From Oceanicaulis alexandrii DSM 11625 (GTDB lineage Bacteria; Pseudomonadota; Alphaproteobacteria; Caulobacterales; Maricaulaceae), in contig NZ_ATUP01000002.1 in the NCBI RefSeq assembly GCF_000420265.1, positions 250,501 to 314,500 of the forward strand: a stretch of 64,000 nt of DNA. Reading direction: 5' to 3'. The notes below the pieces were generated by a model. The model did no database searches. It worked only from the letters and a program-made list of their open reading frames with translations, and was not told the origin of the DNA. Every line of letters begins with the position of its first letter. The stretch's first letter is position 1. Positions 9,240-18,535 of this stretch are shown here, piece after piece. The position numbers and the translations under genes are program-made.

Positions 9240-10127
9240 CTAAGCGGTCAGCACCCGGTCGAAAAAGTCCAGGGTGCGCGACCAGGCCAGCTCGGCCTGC
9301 TCTGGGTCAAACCGCGCCGTGGTGTCATTGTGAAAGCCGTGCTGGGCGCCCTCATACATGAAGACCTGATAGGGCGCGTCGGCTGCATCCAGCGCATCAC
9401 GCCAGACCGGCCAGCCGGCGTTGACCCGGTCATCGAGCGCGGCGAGATGGATCTGTAGCGGAACGCGCACGGCTTCAGCGTTTTCAGGGTCGGGCCAGCC
9501 GCCATAAAACGGCACGGATCCCGCCAGCCAGTGCAGACGCACGGCGAGCTGATTGGCGACTGCGCCACCATAGCAAAATCCGACCGCCGCCACCTGGCCC
9601 GAGCAGGCGGGATGATCACGCAGATAGTGCGCGCCCGCGATGAAGTCCTGAAGCATTTCTCGTCCATCGCGTTGGCGCTGCAGGGTGCGGCCTTCGTCAT
9701 CCGTGCCCGGATAACCGCCCAGCGGATGCAGGGCGTCCGGAGCGAAGGCGACATATCCCGCCAGCGCGGCGCGCCTCGCCACATCCCGGATATGCGGGTT
9801 CAGACCGCGGTTCTCATGAATGACCAGAACGCCGCCGCGCGGCGTTTCGGCGCCGGCTGGACGGACGAGATAACCGCTCATCTCGCCAGCGCCGTCCGGC
9901 GAAGCGTAAAGCACGTCGTCTTCCACCAGTCGCGAATCGCCGGCTTCGGTCTGTTGCGCCGTGGCGTAGTTCGGCATCAGGGCGGCGGCGAGCACGCTGA
10001 CCGTCAGTCCGCCAATGGCGTAGGCTTTGAGCCCGTCCAGGAAATCGCGTCGCGACATCGCGCCATGGGCGTACGCGTCATAGAGCTTGAACGCGCCTTG
10101 CGCGATCTCGGGGTCAGACTTTGGCAT
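9240..10127 (-). CDS. Dienelactone hydrolase family protein with Tat-type signal
   Basis: 295 residues from the ATG at 10127, chosen because GGGAG lies 7 bp upstream. The frame stays open another 35 codons but those read as non-coding. Residues 25-58 hold SRRDFL followed by a hydrophobic stretch and ATA, a twin-arginine export signal after a short leader. The hydrolase domain has the family triad: nucleophile Cys185 in GFCYGGA, Asp in ALDDRVN and His in EGAQHGFHND, plus Glu105 in HENRG that activates the Cys. Known members hydrolyse dienelactones or related esters, and the substrate here is unknown. It is divergent from the DUF305 gene with ~190 bp between start codons. Confidence 0.9.
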   Translation of the reverse strand: MPKSDPEIAQGAFKLYDAYAHGAMSRRDFLDGLKAYAIGGLTVSVLAAALMPNYATAQQTEAGDSRLVEDDVLYASPDGAGEMSGYLVRPAGAETPRGGVLVIHENRGLNPHIRDVARRAALAGYVAFAPDALHPLGGYPGTDDEGRTLQRQRDGREMLQDFIAGAHYLRDHPACSGQVAAVGFCYGGAVANQLAVRLHWLAGSVPFYGGWPDPENAEAVRVPLQIHLAALDDRVNAGWPVWRDALDAADAPYQVFMYEGAQHGFHNDTTARFDPEQAELAWSRTLDFFDRVLTA

Positions 10128-10319
10128 CGGCTCGCTCCCACTGTTGTGTGGGATGAAGCTAGCGCATCGCACTGAAGCTGCAAGTTGCTCGCCTTTCCAC
10201 GTAAGCGCGCAGGCGAACCCGCTGAGAGGCAACCGGCAATAGGTCTGAACATACCGGAATCCCTTGCCGAACCGGGCCGGACACTTACTCTGTCGACGAT
10301 AGAACCGGGGAGAAACGCC

Positions 10320-12755
10320 ATGACCTTCAACACACGATTGCGACTTCAGTCAGCCACGATTGCTCTAGCGGCGGGACTGGCTTCGCAGACAGGCGCCTTT
10401 GCGCAAGACGCGCCCATCGTCCAGCCGGGCGCGCCGGGCGAAGACGTGCGCCAGATCAGCGCCGACGAAGCCGTACAGATCGCCGCGAACCGCTTTTCCG
10501 AGGCCGATGTGCAGTTCATGCGCGACATGATCGTGCACCATTATCAGGCGGTGCAGATGGCGGACCTGGTCGCAGAGCGCACCAGCACCGATGACATTGT
10601 CGCCGTCGCCGGGCGCATCAACGCCAGCCAGGCCGACGAGATCGCCTTCATGCAAGGCTGGCTTGAAGAGCGTGGCCAGGACGCGCCCGATCCCGCCAAT
10701 GATCCGCATGCGATGCATCACGGCATGGATCATGGCGGCGGCCATGCCGGACACTCCATGATGGCGGGGATGGCGACGCCAGAGCAGATGGAGGAATTGG
10801 CCCAGGCGAGCGGGACAGAGTTTGACGCTCTGTTCCTGGAGCTGATGATCGCTCACCATGACGGCGCAATCGTGATGGTGGATGCGCTGCTGGACGAACG
10901 GGGCTCGGCCTATGACCCGGTCTTGTTTGACTTCGTCAATGATGTCCGCAGTGAACAGAACTCGGAAATCCGCCGGATGAGCGCTGTGCTCGCGGCGCTG
11001 TCCGAAGATCCGCGCAATGGCTTGTCGGCGGGCTTCCGTGACGCCGGAGAAGCGATTTCGAACCTGGAGCTGGTGGCCAGCTTGCCCAAGCCCACCGGCT
11101 TTTTCGACGCCGAGAACCCGGTCGGCCTGCCGCCGGAAATCACTCCGGAGGAAACGGATGAAGAGGTTGAGCGTCGCTTTGGTCAGCGCGCGCCGTTTCT
11201 GAGCTTTTCGAACACGGATATGGCCTTCGCCGGCGATTTGATGGCGGTCGGCAATTATCACGGCTTCAACCTGTATCGCTTGGGCGAAGACGCGCCCGTT
11301 CTGATCAGCTCGGTCGTGTGTCCGGGCGGGCAGGGCGATGTGTCCATTGTGGGCGATCTGCTTCTGGTGTCCGTACAGGACACCCGCGCGCGCGTGGATT
11401 GCGGTCGTCAGGGCGTGAGCGAAGACGTCAGCGAAGAGCGTTTCCGGGGCTTGCGGATATTTGACATCAGCAATCCGGTCGCCCCGCGTCAGGTCGGCCA
11501 GGTGCAGACCTGCCGCGGCTCGCACACGCATTCGGTGGTCTCAAGCGATGAGAACACCATTGTGGTCTACAACTCCGGCACCAGCTCGATTCGTGACGAA
11601 GAAGAGATGGCAGGCTGCGTCGCGGGTTTTCCGGGTGATGAAGAAACGGCGCTGTTCAGCATCGACGTGATCGAAATCCCGGTCGCCAATCCTGCCGCGT
11701 CGAGCATTGTGGACAGCCCGCGCGTCTTCGCTGATGACGAGACGGGCCGGATCGCCGGGCTCTGGACCGGCGGCGATCATGGCGAGGGCACCCAGTCCAC
11801 GCGCCGCACGGACCAGTGCCATGACATTACGGTCTTCCCGTCGCTGAACCTCGCCGCGGGGGCGTGCTCGGGCAATGGCATCTTGCTCGACATCAGCGAT
11901 CCGCGTGCGCCGCAGCGCATTGACGCCGTGGTCGACCAGGGCTTCGCCTACTGGCACTCGGCCACCTTCAGCAATGCGGGCGACAAGATCCTGTTCACTG
12001 ATGAATGGGGCGGCGGCGGACGGCCGCGTTGCCGCGCCCAAGACCCCATGGATTGGGGCGCGAATGCGATCTACGCTATCAATGACGGCCAGCTTGAGTT
12101 TGAAGGCTACTACAAGATCTCTTCCGCCCAGACCGAAGAAGAGAACTGCGTCGCGCATAATGGCTCCATCGTCCCGGTTCCCGGCCGCGATATCTTCGTG
12201 CAGTCCTGGTATCAGGGCGGGATTTCCGTGCTCGACTTCACCGATCCCGCCAATGCCTACGAGATCGCGTTCTTTGACCGCGGGCCGATCGATCCCGATG
12301 TGATGGTGCTGGGCGGATACTGGTCGAGCTATTGGTATGACGGCCGCATCTACGGCACCGAGATCGTGCGCGGCCTTGATGTCTTCGAGATGCTGCCCAG
12401 TGACCAACTGAGCGAAAACGAGATCGCCGCCGCGGCGCTGGCCGATCAGGGCGACACCTTCAACCCGCAGCAGCAATTGCCGGTCAGCTGGCCTGACCAT
12501 CCGGTCGTGGGCCTGGCCTATCTGGACCAGCTGATGCGTGACGAGGCTCTGCCGTCAGAGCAGGCGACGAGCCTGTATGACGCGTTGGGACGTGCGGCGC
12601 AGGTTGTCGAGGCGGACGCACGGGATCGTCAACTGGCGCGTGAGCTGCGCGATCTGGGTCGGGATTTGCCCGATGCGTCTGAAGACGGCGTCGCCGCCCA
12701 CCGGATCACGGCGCTTTCAGAAGTGATTGACGGGGTCGCCCGCAGCCTTCGATAA
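10320..12755 (+). CDS. DUF305 domain fused to LVIVD-like beta-propeller, exported
   Basis: 811 residues from the ATG at 10320, with GGGGAG 7 bp upstream and an immediate signal peptide ending AFAQ. The frame is open back to 10185 but without a signal there. Residues ~45-235 are a DUF305 (ferritin-like four-helix) region with two His-rich helices, MRDMIVHHYQAVQM (67-80) and ELMIAHHDGAIVM, split by a His/Met-rich loop (HAMHHGMDHGGGHAGHSMM) typical of copper-binding segments. From ~270 on come repeats of the LVIVD type (GLRIFDISNPVAPRQVGQV, ILLDISDPRAPQRI, ISVLDFTDPANAY), which build a propeller. Several paired Cys suggest disulfides. A role in periplasmic metal handling is inferred. Confidence 0.85.
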   Translation: MTFNTRLRLQSATIALAAGLASQTGAFAQDAPIVQPGAPGEDVRQISADEAVQIAANRFSEADVQFMRDMIVHHYQAVQMADLVAERTSTDDIVAVAGRINASQADEIAFMQGWLEERGQDAPDPANDPHAMHHGMDHGGGHAGHSMMAGMATPEQMEELAQASGTEFDALFLELMIAHHDGAIVMVDALLDERGSAYDPVLFDFVNDVRSEQNSEIRRMSAVLAALSEDPRNGLSAGFRDAGEAISNLELVASLPKPTGFFDAENPVGLPPEITPEETDEEVERRFGQRAPFLSFSNTDMAFAGDLMAVGNYHGFNLYRLGEDAPVLISSVVCPGGQGDVSIVGDLLLVSVQDTRARVDCGRQGVSEDVSEERFRGLRIFDISNPVAPRQVGQVQTCRGSHTHSVVSSDENTIVVYNSGTSSIRDEEEMAGCVAGFPGDEETALFSIDVIEIPVANPAASSIVDSPRVFADDETGRIAGLWTGGDHGEGTQSTRRTDQCHDITVFPSLNLAAGACSGNGILLDISDPRAPQRIDAVVDQGFAYWHSATFSNAGDKILFTDEWGGGGRPRCRAQDPMDWGANAIYAINDGQLEFEGYYKISSAQTEEENCVAHNGSIVPVPGRDIFVQSWYQGGISVLDFTDPANAYEIAFFDRGPIDPDVMVLGGYWSSYWYDGRIYGTEIVRGLDVFEMLPSDQLSENEIAAAALADQGDTFNPQQQLPVSWPDHPVVGLAYLDQLMRDEALPSEQATSLYDALGRAAQVVEADARDRQLARELRDLGRDLPDASEDGVAAHRITALSEVIDGVARSLR

Positions 12756-12786
12756 AGACGCTAGGTTCGTATTGACGCCTTTAGCA

Positions 12787-12816
12787 AGGAGCCGCGTCAG
12801 ATCTGACGCGGCTCCT
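12787..12816 (+). terminator. Terminator after the DUF305 gene
   Basis: Perfect 15-bp inverted repeat, arms AGGAGCCGCGTCAGA and its complement with no spacer, followed by ATCGTTTT. Confidence 0.8.
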
Positions 12817-12866
12817 ATCGTTTTGGCTATGAGGGTCAGCCCATAAATGAGCGATGAGCGGCATCC

Positions 12867-14762
12867 ATGATCAAGTATCGTCCGGAGATCGACGGGCTGA
12901 GGACAATCGCAGTGCTTTCCGTTGTGTTTTATCACGCGGAACTGTTCATCGGTGACCGGCAGCTCTTTCGTGGCGGGTTCCTCGGCGTTGATGTCTTCTT
13001 CGTCATCTCGGGCTATCTGATCACATCGATCATACTCAAAGAGGCTGCGGGGGCTGAATTTAGCTTCCTGCGCTTCTATGAGCGGCGGGTGCGTCGATTG
13101 TTGCCAGCTCTTGTCGTGGTGCTTCTCGCCACCACGCTGGCGGCCGTGCCCATGTTGCATGCGAGTGCGTTGAAAGAGTTTGCCGGCTCAGCGATCACAA
13201 GCCTGCTCTTTTCATCCAATATCTGGTTTTGGCTACAGGACGCCTATACCGCTGAACCTTCTCGACTAAAGCCGTTGCTGCACACCTGGACGCTGTCGGT
13301 TGAAGAGCAATTCTACATCATTTTTCCGGTGCTGGTCCTACTGGTGCTGAAACTGCGTAAAAGCTTGCTCTTGCCCTCACTCGGGCTGGTCTTCCTCTCA
13401 TCTTTGCTGGCGGCGCAAGTGAGCAGTCAGCATGCGCCGGAGGCGAATTTCTATCTACTTCCCATGCGCGCTTGGGAATTGATGGCTGGCGCGATCCTGG
13501 CCAGCCTTGAGATGCGGTATGGGCGTCAATCGCACCGAGTGTCGCAGTCGACCCTGCCATGGCTGGGTTTGTCTCTGGTTTGCGGCCCGATCTTGTTTTT
13601 CCATCACGGTTTGCCGCATCCGTCCGTCCTGACGCTGGCTCCAGTTCTGGGTGTCGCACTGCTGATCTGGTTCACTCGGCCCGGTGGCCTGGTGACGACG
13701 CTGTTGAGTCTGCGGCCGATGGTCTGGATCGGGCTCACTTCCTATTCGTTGTATCTTTGGCACTTTCCAATGTTCGCCCTGGCGCGCGTGCATTTCGGCG
13801 AGCTGAGCCTGGGTTTGACCCTCGGTCTCATCGCCGGATCGGTCCTTCTGTCCGGCCTCAGCTATCTCTGGATTGAAAAGCCATTCCGGAATACGAGACG
13901 GGTCAGTCTGAACCGCTTCACGGCGCTCGCGGGCCTCCTGGTGGGGCTGTTGCTCTTCATCAACGGCGCCATCGTCATTTTGGATGGACGAGTGAAGCTG
14001 CCAGGCGGTTCGCACTACGCCTACACGCAAGCCCAGATCGAATCTGGTCGAAACGCCCGGTTCGATGGTGTGCGTCAGCGTTGTGTTCGTTTGGGGTGGG
14101 AGGTGTGTGACGCGCCTCAGGATGGACGACAGAACATCCTGATCGTTGGCGACAGCCATACGGTGGACGCATTGAATGCCCTGGAAGTTGTATTCCCGCG
14201 GGCGCATCTCATGCAATCGACCCTTCCGGGTTGCCCGCCTTCACCGGATATTCGAGCACTGGTCAGCGCCACTCATCCCGATTTGCCCCAATGTGAAACG
14301 ATCAATCGTGAGCGTTTTGATCCCGCTTCCTTGCAAGGCGTGGATATGGTCGTGATCACCTATCTCGGCGACTGGTACGGTCCGGATGATCTTGAGCCTT
14401 ATCTGCAGTTTCTAACTGCGAACACGGATGTCCCAATCATCTGGTTCGGCAATTACTTTCATCTGACTGCGAACTTCCCAGACCTCTTGAGGGAGCGGGA
14501 CGGCTTGGAAGGTGTGGACAGTTTGGGCGGTCAAATCCGAAGCCGGTTTCTCTATGAAGACCAGAACACGCAGTTGGCGGCGTCTTACGGTGTCATCTAT
14601 GTCAGCAAGCGGGATGCGTTGTGTGACGGCGATGATTGCCCGCTCTTCGCAGAGGGCGAGCCCTTCACCTGGGACAAGCACCATCTGTCCAGGTCGTTTG
14701 CGAGACGGCTGGGGGAGGCGCTGAAAGAGGATTTACGTCCGCTGATATCCTCGGAGCCATGA
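12867..14762 (+). CDS. Acyltransferase-3 / SGNH fusion (OatA/OafA-like O-acetyltransferase)
   Basis: 631 residues. The N-terminal ~370 form a membrane acyltransferase-3 domain: YRPEIDGLRTIAVLSVVFYH at the start with the family's catalytic His, GGFLGVDVFFVISGYLI, then about ten hydrophobic helices, including HTWTLSVEEQFYIIFP. The C-terminal half is an SGNH esterase-like domain with Ser430 in GDSHT and the closing D603-KH-H606. In this architecture the membrane part passes acetyl groups across the inner membrane and the SGNH part places them on a surface glycan such as O-antigen, capsule or peptidoglycan. No glycan genes adjoin, so the target is unknown. It is a single-gene unit after a strong terminator. 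Confidence 0.9.
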   Translation: MIKYRPEIDGLRTIAVLSVVFYHAELFIGDRQLFRGGFLGVDVFFVISGYLITSIILKEAAGAEFSFLRFYERRVRRLLPALVVVLLATTLAAVPMLHASALKEFAGSAITSLLFSSNIWFWLQDAYTAEPSRLKPLLHTWTLSVEEQFYIIFPVLVLLVLKLRKSLLLPSLGLVFLSSLLAAQVSSQHAPEANFYLLPMRAWELMAGAILASLEMRYGRQSHRVSQSTLPWLGLSLVCGPILFFHHGLPHPSVLTLAPVLGVALLIWFTRPGGLVTTLLSLRPMVWIGLTSYSLYLWHFPMFALARVHFGELSLGLTLGLIAGSVLLSGLSYLWIEKPFRNTRRVSLNRFTALAGLLVGLLLFINGAIVILDGRVKLPGGSHYAYTQAQIESGRNARFDGVRQRCVRLGWEVCDAPQDGRQNILIVGDSHTVDALNALEVVFPRAHLMQSTLPGCPPSPDIRALVSATHPDLPQCETINRERFDPASLQGVDMVVITYLGDWYGPDDLEPYLQFLTANTDVPIIWFGNYFHLTANFPDLLRERDGLEGVDSLGGQIRSRFLYEDQNTQLAASYGVIYVSKRDALCDGDDCPLFAEGEPFTWDKHHLSRSFARRLGEALKEDLRPLISSEP

Positions 14763-14907
14763 GCTTGCAGGGCGCTCTATTGGACATGGCGGGCGATCCT
14801 CAATCGGCGTGTCTGGCATGCCGGTGTACGGATTATCAAAAGCGATGAGGGGGGCTGGTGAGCGGGCCAGCATCAGTTGGCTCTATTCGGGCCAGACCCA
14901 AGAAGGC

Positions 14908-14998
14908 TGGCGGAGACGAAGGGATTCGAACCCTCGATACCCTTTTGAGGTATACTCCCTTAGCAGGGGAGCGCCTTCGACCACTCGGCCACGTCTCC
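14908..14998 (-). tRNA. tRNA-Ser(GCU)
   Basis: A 91-nt class II tRNA. The acceptor stem is GGAGACG/CGTCTCC, the discriminator G and CCA are encoded, and the D-arm is GGCCGAGTGG. The anticodon loop CTGCTAA within CTCCC/GGGAG gives anticodon GCT (14962-14964), reading AGC/AGU. A long variable arm (TATACC...GGGTATC) identifies tRNA-Ser, and the T-loop is GGTTCGAATCC. The 145 bp between the acyltransferase stop and this gene, and the 134 bp between it and mrp, hold nothing else recognisable. Confidence 0.98.
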
Positions 14999-15132
14999 AC
15001 TAACCGGTGTAGCCGGGCTTGCACCGCGCGATCAAGTCGCTCGCGCCTCTCAGCTGCAGTTTATGCTGCAATGGGCTGTCTATAAGAGCGCTTGGCTTTG
15101 CGTTCGGGCGTCGGCTCGCCTATCTCAGCTGC

Positions 15133-16203
15133 ATGAACGAAATCGTGCTCAACGCTCTCGCCCCCGTCGCCGATCCGGCCACCGGGGCGCCCTTGAACCG
15201 CTCAGGCCGCATTGATGGCGCGGATTTGTGCGACGGCGTGGCGACGCTGGTGCTCAAACCCGGCGGGACCGATGAAGATGCGGGCGCGTTGCGGCAGGCC
15301 ATCCAGGCGGCGTTGACCGCTCATCCCGAGATCGAACGGGCGCGGGTCATCATAGAGGCGTCGTTGAGCGCCAAAGCGCCGAAACCGGCGAAAGCTGAAG
15401 CGGCGTCTCCCAAAGCGCCGGCCAAGGCGGTCATCGCTGTGGCGTCGGGCAAGGGCGGGGTGGGTAAATCCACCACGGCCGCCAACCTGGCCGCGGCCTG
15501 CGTGAAGATGGGCTTGTCGGTAGGCTTGATGGACGCCGACGTCTATGGCCCGAGCGCCCCCCGCATTTTTGGCCTGAACGGCGCGCCTGGTCTGCAAAAG
15601 ACGGATGGCGGCATCGAGCCGCTGGAAGCGCATGGCGTGAAGCTGGTGTCCATGGGGTTCCTAGTGGGCGAACGCGATCCGGTGGTCTGGCGCGGCCCCA
15701 TGGTGACCGGAGCGATCCGGCAGTTCCTGACCGAGGTGAACTGGGGTGATCTGGACGTGCTGATCATCGACATGCCGCCCGGCACGGGCGATGCGCAGCT
15801 CGCCATCGCGCAGAGCGCGCCGATTTCAGGCGTCGTGATCGTCTCCACCCCGCAGACCCTGGCGCTGGATGATGCGCGCAAGGCTGTGGCGCTGTTTGAT
15901 CGCACGGCGATCCCGATCCTCGGCATTGTCGAGAATATGAGCTTTTTCCTGTGTCCGTCCTGCGGCGAGGGAACCGAGATTTTCGGCCGTGGCGGCGCGC
16001 GAGCGGAAGCGGAACTTCTGGGCGTGCCGTTCCTGGGCGAAATCCCGCTGCACCCCGAATTGCGTGAAGCCAGCGATGAAGGCCGGCTGGTCGCGTCTGG
16101 CGACGGCCCGGTGGCCAAGGCGTTTCACCGGGCTGCATCGGGCATGCTGCATGCGCTTGAAGGCGCGCACCGGCCCGCGCCCGAAATCGTCTTTGAAGAC
16201 TAG
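15133..16203 (+). CDS. Mrp/NBP35 (ApbC) family iron-sulfur carrier ATPase
   Basis: 356 residues from the ATG at 15133 (MNEIVLNALAPVADPATGAPL), which matches where the family's DUF59/MIP18-like N-terminal domain begins. The frame stays open 38 codons upstream, but those overlap the tRNA flank and read as non-coding. The deviant Walker A GKGGVGKST is at 106-114. LMDADVYGPSAPRIFGL and IIDMPPGTGDAQL follow, and the Fe-S-binding CxxC is in FLCPSCGEG. It assembles or transfers 4Fe-4S clusters in the cytosol. A linker rich in Ala/Lys/Pro (~75-100) joins the two domains. The small rhodanese gene lies ~100 bp downstream. Confidence 0.93.
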   Translation: MNEIVLNALAPVADPATGAPLNRSGRIDGADLCDGVATLVLKPGGTDEDAGALRQAIQAALTAHPEIERARVIIEASLSAKAPKPAKAEAASPKAPAKAVIAVASGKGGVGKSTTAANLAAACVKMGLSVGLMDADVYGPSAPRIFGLNGAPGLQKTDGGIEPLEAHGVKLVSMGFLVGERDPVVWRGPMVTGAIRQFLTEVNWGDLDVLIIDMPPGTGDAQLAIAQSAPISGVVIVSTPQTLALDDARKAVALFDRTAIPILGIVENMSFFLCPSCGEGTEIFGRGGARAEAELLGVPFLGEIPLHPELREASDEGRLVASGDGPVAKAFHRAASGMLHALEGAHRPAPEIVFED

Positions 16204-16311
16204 TCTCACCCAGATGTGACAGCGGGCCGCGCTTGAGCCGCGTCTCCAAACTTGTCAAACTTGATAAATGACAGAGCGCAAAGCGCGCATGAGCTTTATG
16301 GAGTGCTGAGA

Positions 16312-16656
16312 ATGGAAAACTGGTCCCCGGAGCAGGTCGATAAGGCCCTGAAAGCAGGTGAAATCATCCTCGTGGATGTGCGCGAACCCGGTGAATACGA
16401 AAACGAGCGAATTCCGGGCGCTCTGCTCTTGCCGCTGTCGACGTTTGATCCGGCGGCGCTGCCGACCGGGCAGGGGCGCAAGTTGGTGCTCCATTGCGCG
16501 GCGGGCGGTCGATCGGGCAAGGCGATTCAGGCCTGTGCAGCGGCGGGATCTGATGTCGTGGCGCACATGGCGGGCGGCATGGGCGCGTGGAAAGCGTCAG
16601 GGCTCGCCTACTACCAGATCGAGCCGTCCACCGGACAGATGGTTCTGAAAGGCTGA
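16312..16656 (+). CDS. Single-domain rhodanese-like protein
   Basis: 114 residues from the ATG at 16312, with GGAG 8 bp upstream. A TTG 60 bp earlier is in frame but lacks a ribosome site. Typical single rhodanese fold: DVREPGEYENERIPGALLLPL near the start and an active-site Cys62 in HCAAGGRSG, so it is probably an active sulfurtransferase or persulfide carrier. The substrate is unknown. It follows the Mrp Fe-S carrier, and a sulfur-supply link is possible but not shown by the sequence. A strong bidirectional terminator closes the unit. Confidence 0.9.
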   Translation: MENWSPEQVDKALKAGEIILVDVREPGEYENERIPGALLLPLSTFDPAALPTGQGRKLVLHCAAGGRSGKAIQACAAAGSDVVAHMAGGMGAWKASGLAYYQIEPSTGQMVLKG

Positions 16657-16676
16657 CGGACTCAGTCTCCAGACAA

Positions 16677-16711
16677 AAAGGGCGCGCAAGAGATTGCGCG
16701 CCCTTTCTTTT
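16677..16711. terminator. Bidirectional terminator
   Basis: Perfect 13-bp stem AAAGGGCGCGCAA/TTGCGCGCCCTTT with GAGA loop, T-rich on the + side and A-rich on the other. It separates the convergent rhodanese and alpha/beta hydrolase genes. Confidence 0.9.
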
Positions 16712-16726
16712 GGAGGAAGCGCCAGA

Positions 16727-17656
16727 TCAGTCGTTGAGGAAATCGCGCACCAGCGCTGCGGTCTCGACGGGCCATTCCTCCATGGGCACATGGCCGGTGT
16801 TCTGCATCAGCACCAGCCGCGAATTGGGGATGGCGGCGTCAAAGCGCGGACCATGGGTGGCCGGGATCATCGCATCATTGCTCCCCCATACGATCAGGGT
16901 CGGCGCAGCAATGCGGGCGAGGTCGGGGTTCGGATCAGGCAGGGTGAACTGTTCGATCCGCTCGATCAGCGCCTGACCATTGCCCTCGACCCGCATCATG
17001 GCGCGGATGCGTTCAAGCTGTTCGGGCGAGACGCGTGAAGGATCGGCGTACAGGGTAGACGTCGCGTAGGCGACGCCCGCTTCCGGCGCCAGAGAGAGAT
17101 ACGCGCGCACCGCATCGGGGACCGGGGCGGGGTCGTCCGCCACGCCGAGATTGGGATAGCCGCCCGGATCGATCAGAACCAGATGATCCACACGATCTGC
17201 ATGCTCCGCCGCATAGCGCCAGGCGACCAATCCCCCCAGCGAGTTGCCGCCAATGGCGAACCGATCCGGGGCGATCTCGTCAAGCAGTGCGCTGACCTGA
17301 GCGACCGTGTCGGTCACCGAATAGGCCTTATCGGCGCGTGGACCGGTTAATCCGTGACCGGGCAGGTCGAACCGGATGATGCGATAGGTCGTATCCAGCT
17401 CGGCCGCCAGTGCGTCCCAGGCTTCAAGGGAATGACTGAAGCCGTGGATCAGGACCAGGGTCGGCGCGTCTTCAGGGCCGCTTTCGCGCACGCGCCAGTC
17501 TTCGCCATCCACTGTGACGAAGCGGTCCTGCTCCGTCATCCATTGCTGGCTGACGGCGTCCATATCAAGCGGACGCAAGGTCCAGGCGAAAAAGGCGATC
17601 ACCAGAACAGCCAGCAGGATCAGCCCGCCCAGAATACGCAGCAGCATGTCAGTCAT
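16727..17656 (-). CDS. Alpha/beta hydrolase, N-terminally membrane anchored
   Basis: 309 residues. A single hydrophobic segment (5-26, MLLRILGGLILLAVLVIAFF) is an anchor or uncleaved signal. The alpha/beta fold follows: oxyanion HGFSHS (71-76), nucleophile Ser139 in GGNSLGG, Asp in VWGSNDAMIP and His in NTGHVPMEE. The full catalytic triad is present, so it is probably an active esterase or lyase. It is the last gene of a three-gene unit (TetR, hydrolase, this), 12 bp after the preceding stop. Given the TonB receptor and MFS transporter opposite, it may process the imported ester-like substrate. Confidence 0.88.
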   Translation of the reverse strand: MTDMLLRILGGLILLAVLVIAFFAWTLRPLDMDAVSQQWMTEQDRFVTVDGEDWRVRESGPEDAPTLVLIHGFSHSLEAWDALAAELDTTYRIIRFDLPGHGLTGPRADKAYSVTDTVAQVSALLDEIAPDRFAIGGNSLGGLVAWRYAAEHADRVDHLVLIDPGGYPNLGVADDPAPVPDAVRAYLSLAPEAGVAYATSTLYADPSRVSPEQLERIRAMMRVEGNGQALIERIEQFTLPDPNPDLARIAAPTLIVWGSNDAMIPATHGPRFDAAIPNSRLVLMQNTGHVPMEEWPVETAALVRDFLND

Positions 17657-17668
17657 CTCTCAGATGCC

Positions 17669-18535
17669 TCAGTCCAGACGGCTCAGGAAGGCCTTGATCG
17701 GCTCCAGCGCGGCCGGTTCGGTCAAGAGGGGAGCATGGCCGACATCGGGGACCTGAGCCAGCTCCATGTCGCCATGGCGATGTGACATTTCATTGACACA
17801 CTCCATGGCCAGAAGGTCGGAAATGGCGCCGCGCACCAGCAAGAGCGGCGTGCCCTTCAAACCCTCAAAGAACGGCCAAAGGTCTGGCGGCGCCACATCG
17901 CCATCCTTCACTGGTTTGGAGATGTTGGCGTCGTAATCGAGCACGATCTCGCCCGTATCGATGGACCGGCAGGTGCGTTTGGCGAAGGCGATCCAGAAGT
18001 CCGCGCCTGTCTCGTTCGGGAAGGCGACGCCGTTGATGGCGCGCAAGGCCTCGCCGGCTTCCTCCCAATTGGCGAAGCGTCCGGCCCCGCCCACATAGCC
18101 CTGGATGCGGGTCAGGCCGACCGGGTCCAGCTCCGGGCCGATATCGTTGATCACCGCGCCGGTCAGAAGGCCGGGGCGAACGGTGGACAGGATCATCGTC
18201 ATCAAACCGCCCATGGAGGTTCCGACGGAGACCACCTTGTCCCAGCCCAGCTCATCCAGAATGCCCTGAACATCCTCGACATATTTGGCCGGATTATAGT
18301 TTTCGATCTGGGCGTCATAGTCAGACCGGCCGCGGCCGCGCACATCCACCGCCACGACCGTGCGGCCCATATCGGCGATGATCGGCGCCAAATCCTCGAA
18401 ATCACGGCTGTTGCGCGTCAGGCCATGCAGGCAAATGACCGGGGTCTTGCCGCTCTCGCCTTGCGCCGGATAGCGGCGGTAATAGGTGCGAACGCCATCG
18501 GGAGCGGTGAAAAAATGCTCTGAAAACGGGGTCAT
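17669..18535 (-). CDS. Alpha/beta hydrolase
   Basis: 288 residues, cytoplasmic (no signal). HGLTRNSRDFEDLAP carries the oxyanion loop, DVRGRGRSDYD is the strand-4 turn, Ser107 is the nucleophile in GTSMGG, and His is in DVGHAPLLTEP. It resembles the esterase/epoxide-hydrolase-like cluster common in alphaproteobacterial catabolic operons; no specific substrate can be named. Its start overlaps the tetR stop by 4 bp (ATGA), so the two are translationally coupled. Confidence 0.88.
   Translation of the reverse strand: MTPFSEHFFTAPDGVRTYYRRYPAQGESGKTPVICLHGLTRNSRDFEDLAPIIADMGRTVVAVDVRGRGRSDYDAQIENYNPAKYVEDVQGILDELGWDKVVSVGTSMGGLMTMILSTVRPGLLTGAVINDIGPELDPVGLTRIQGYVGGAGRFANWEEAGEALRAINGVAFPNETGADFWIAFAKRTCRSIDTGEIVLDYDANISKPVKDGDVAPPDLWPFFEGLKGTPLLLVRGAISDLLAMECVNEMSHRHGDMELAQVPDVGHAPLLTEPAALEPIKAFLSRLD

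Noticed and set aside
14809-15024. Small frames over the tRNA region
   Set aside because: They read across the tRNA-Ser gene and show no protein features.
16252-16311. Twenty-codon N-terminal extension of the rhodanese from a TTG
   Set aside because: No ribosome site there, while the ATG at 16312 has GGAG at good spacing and starts at the family's first strand.
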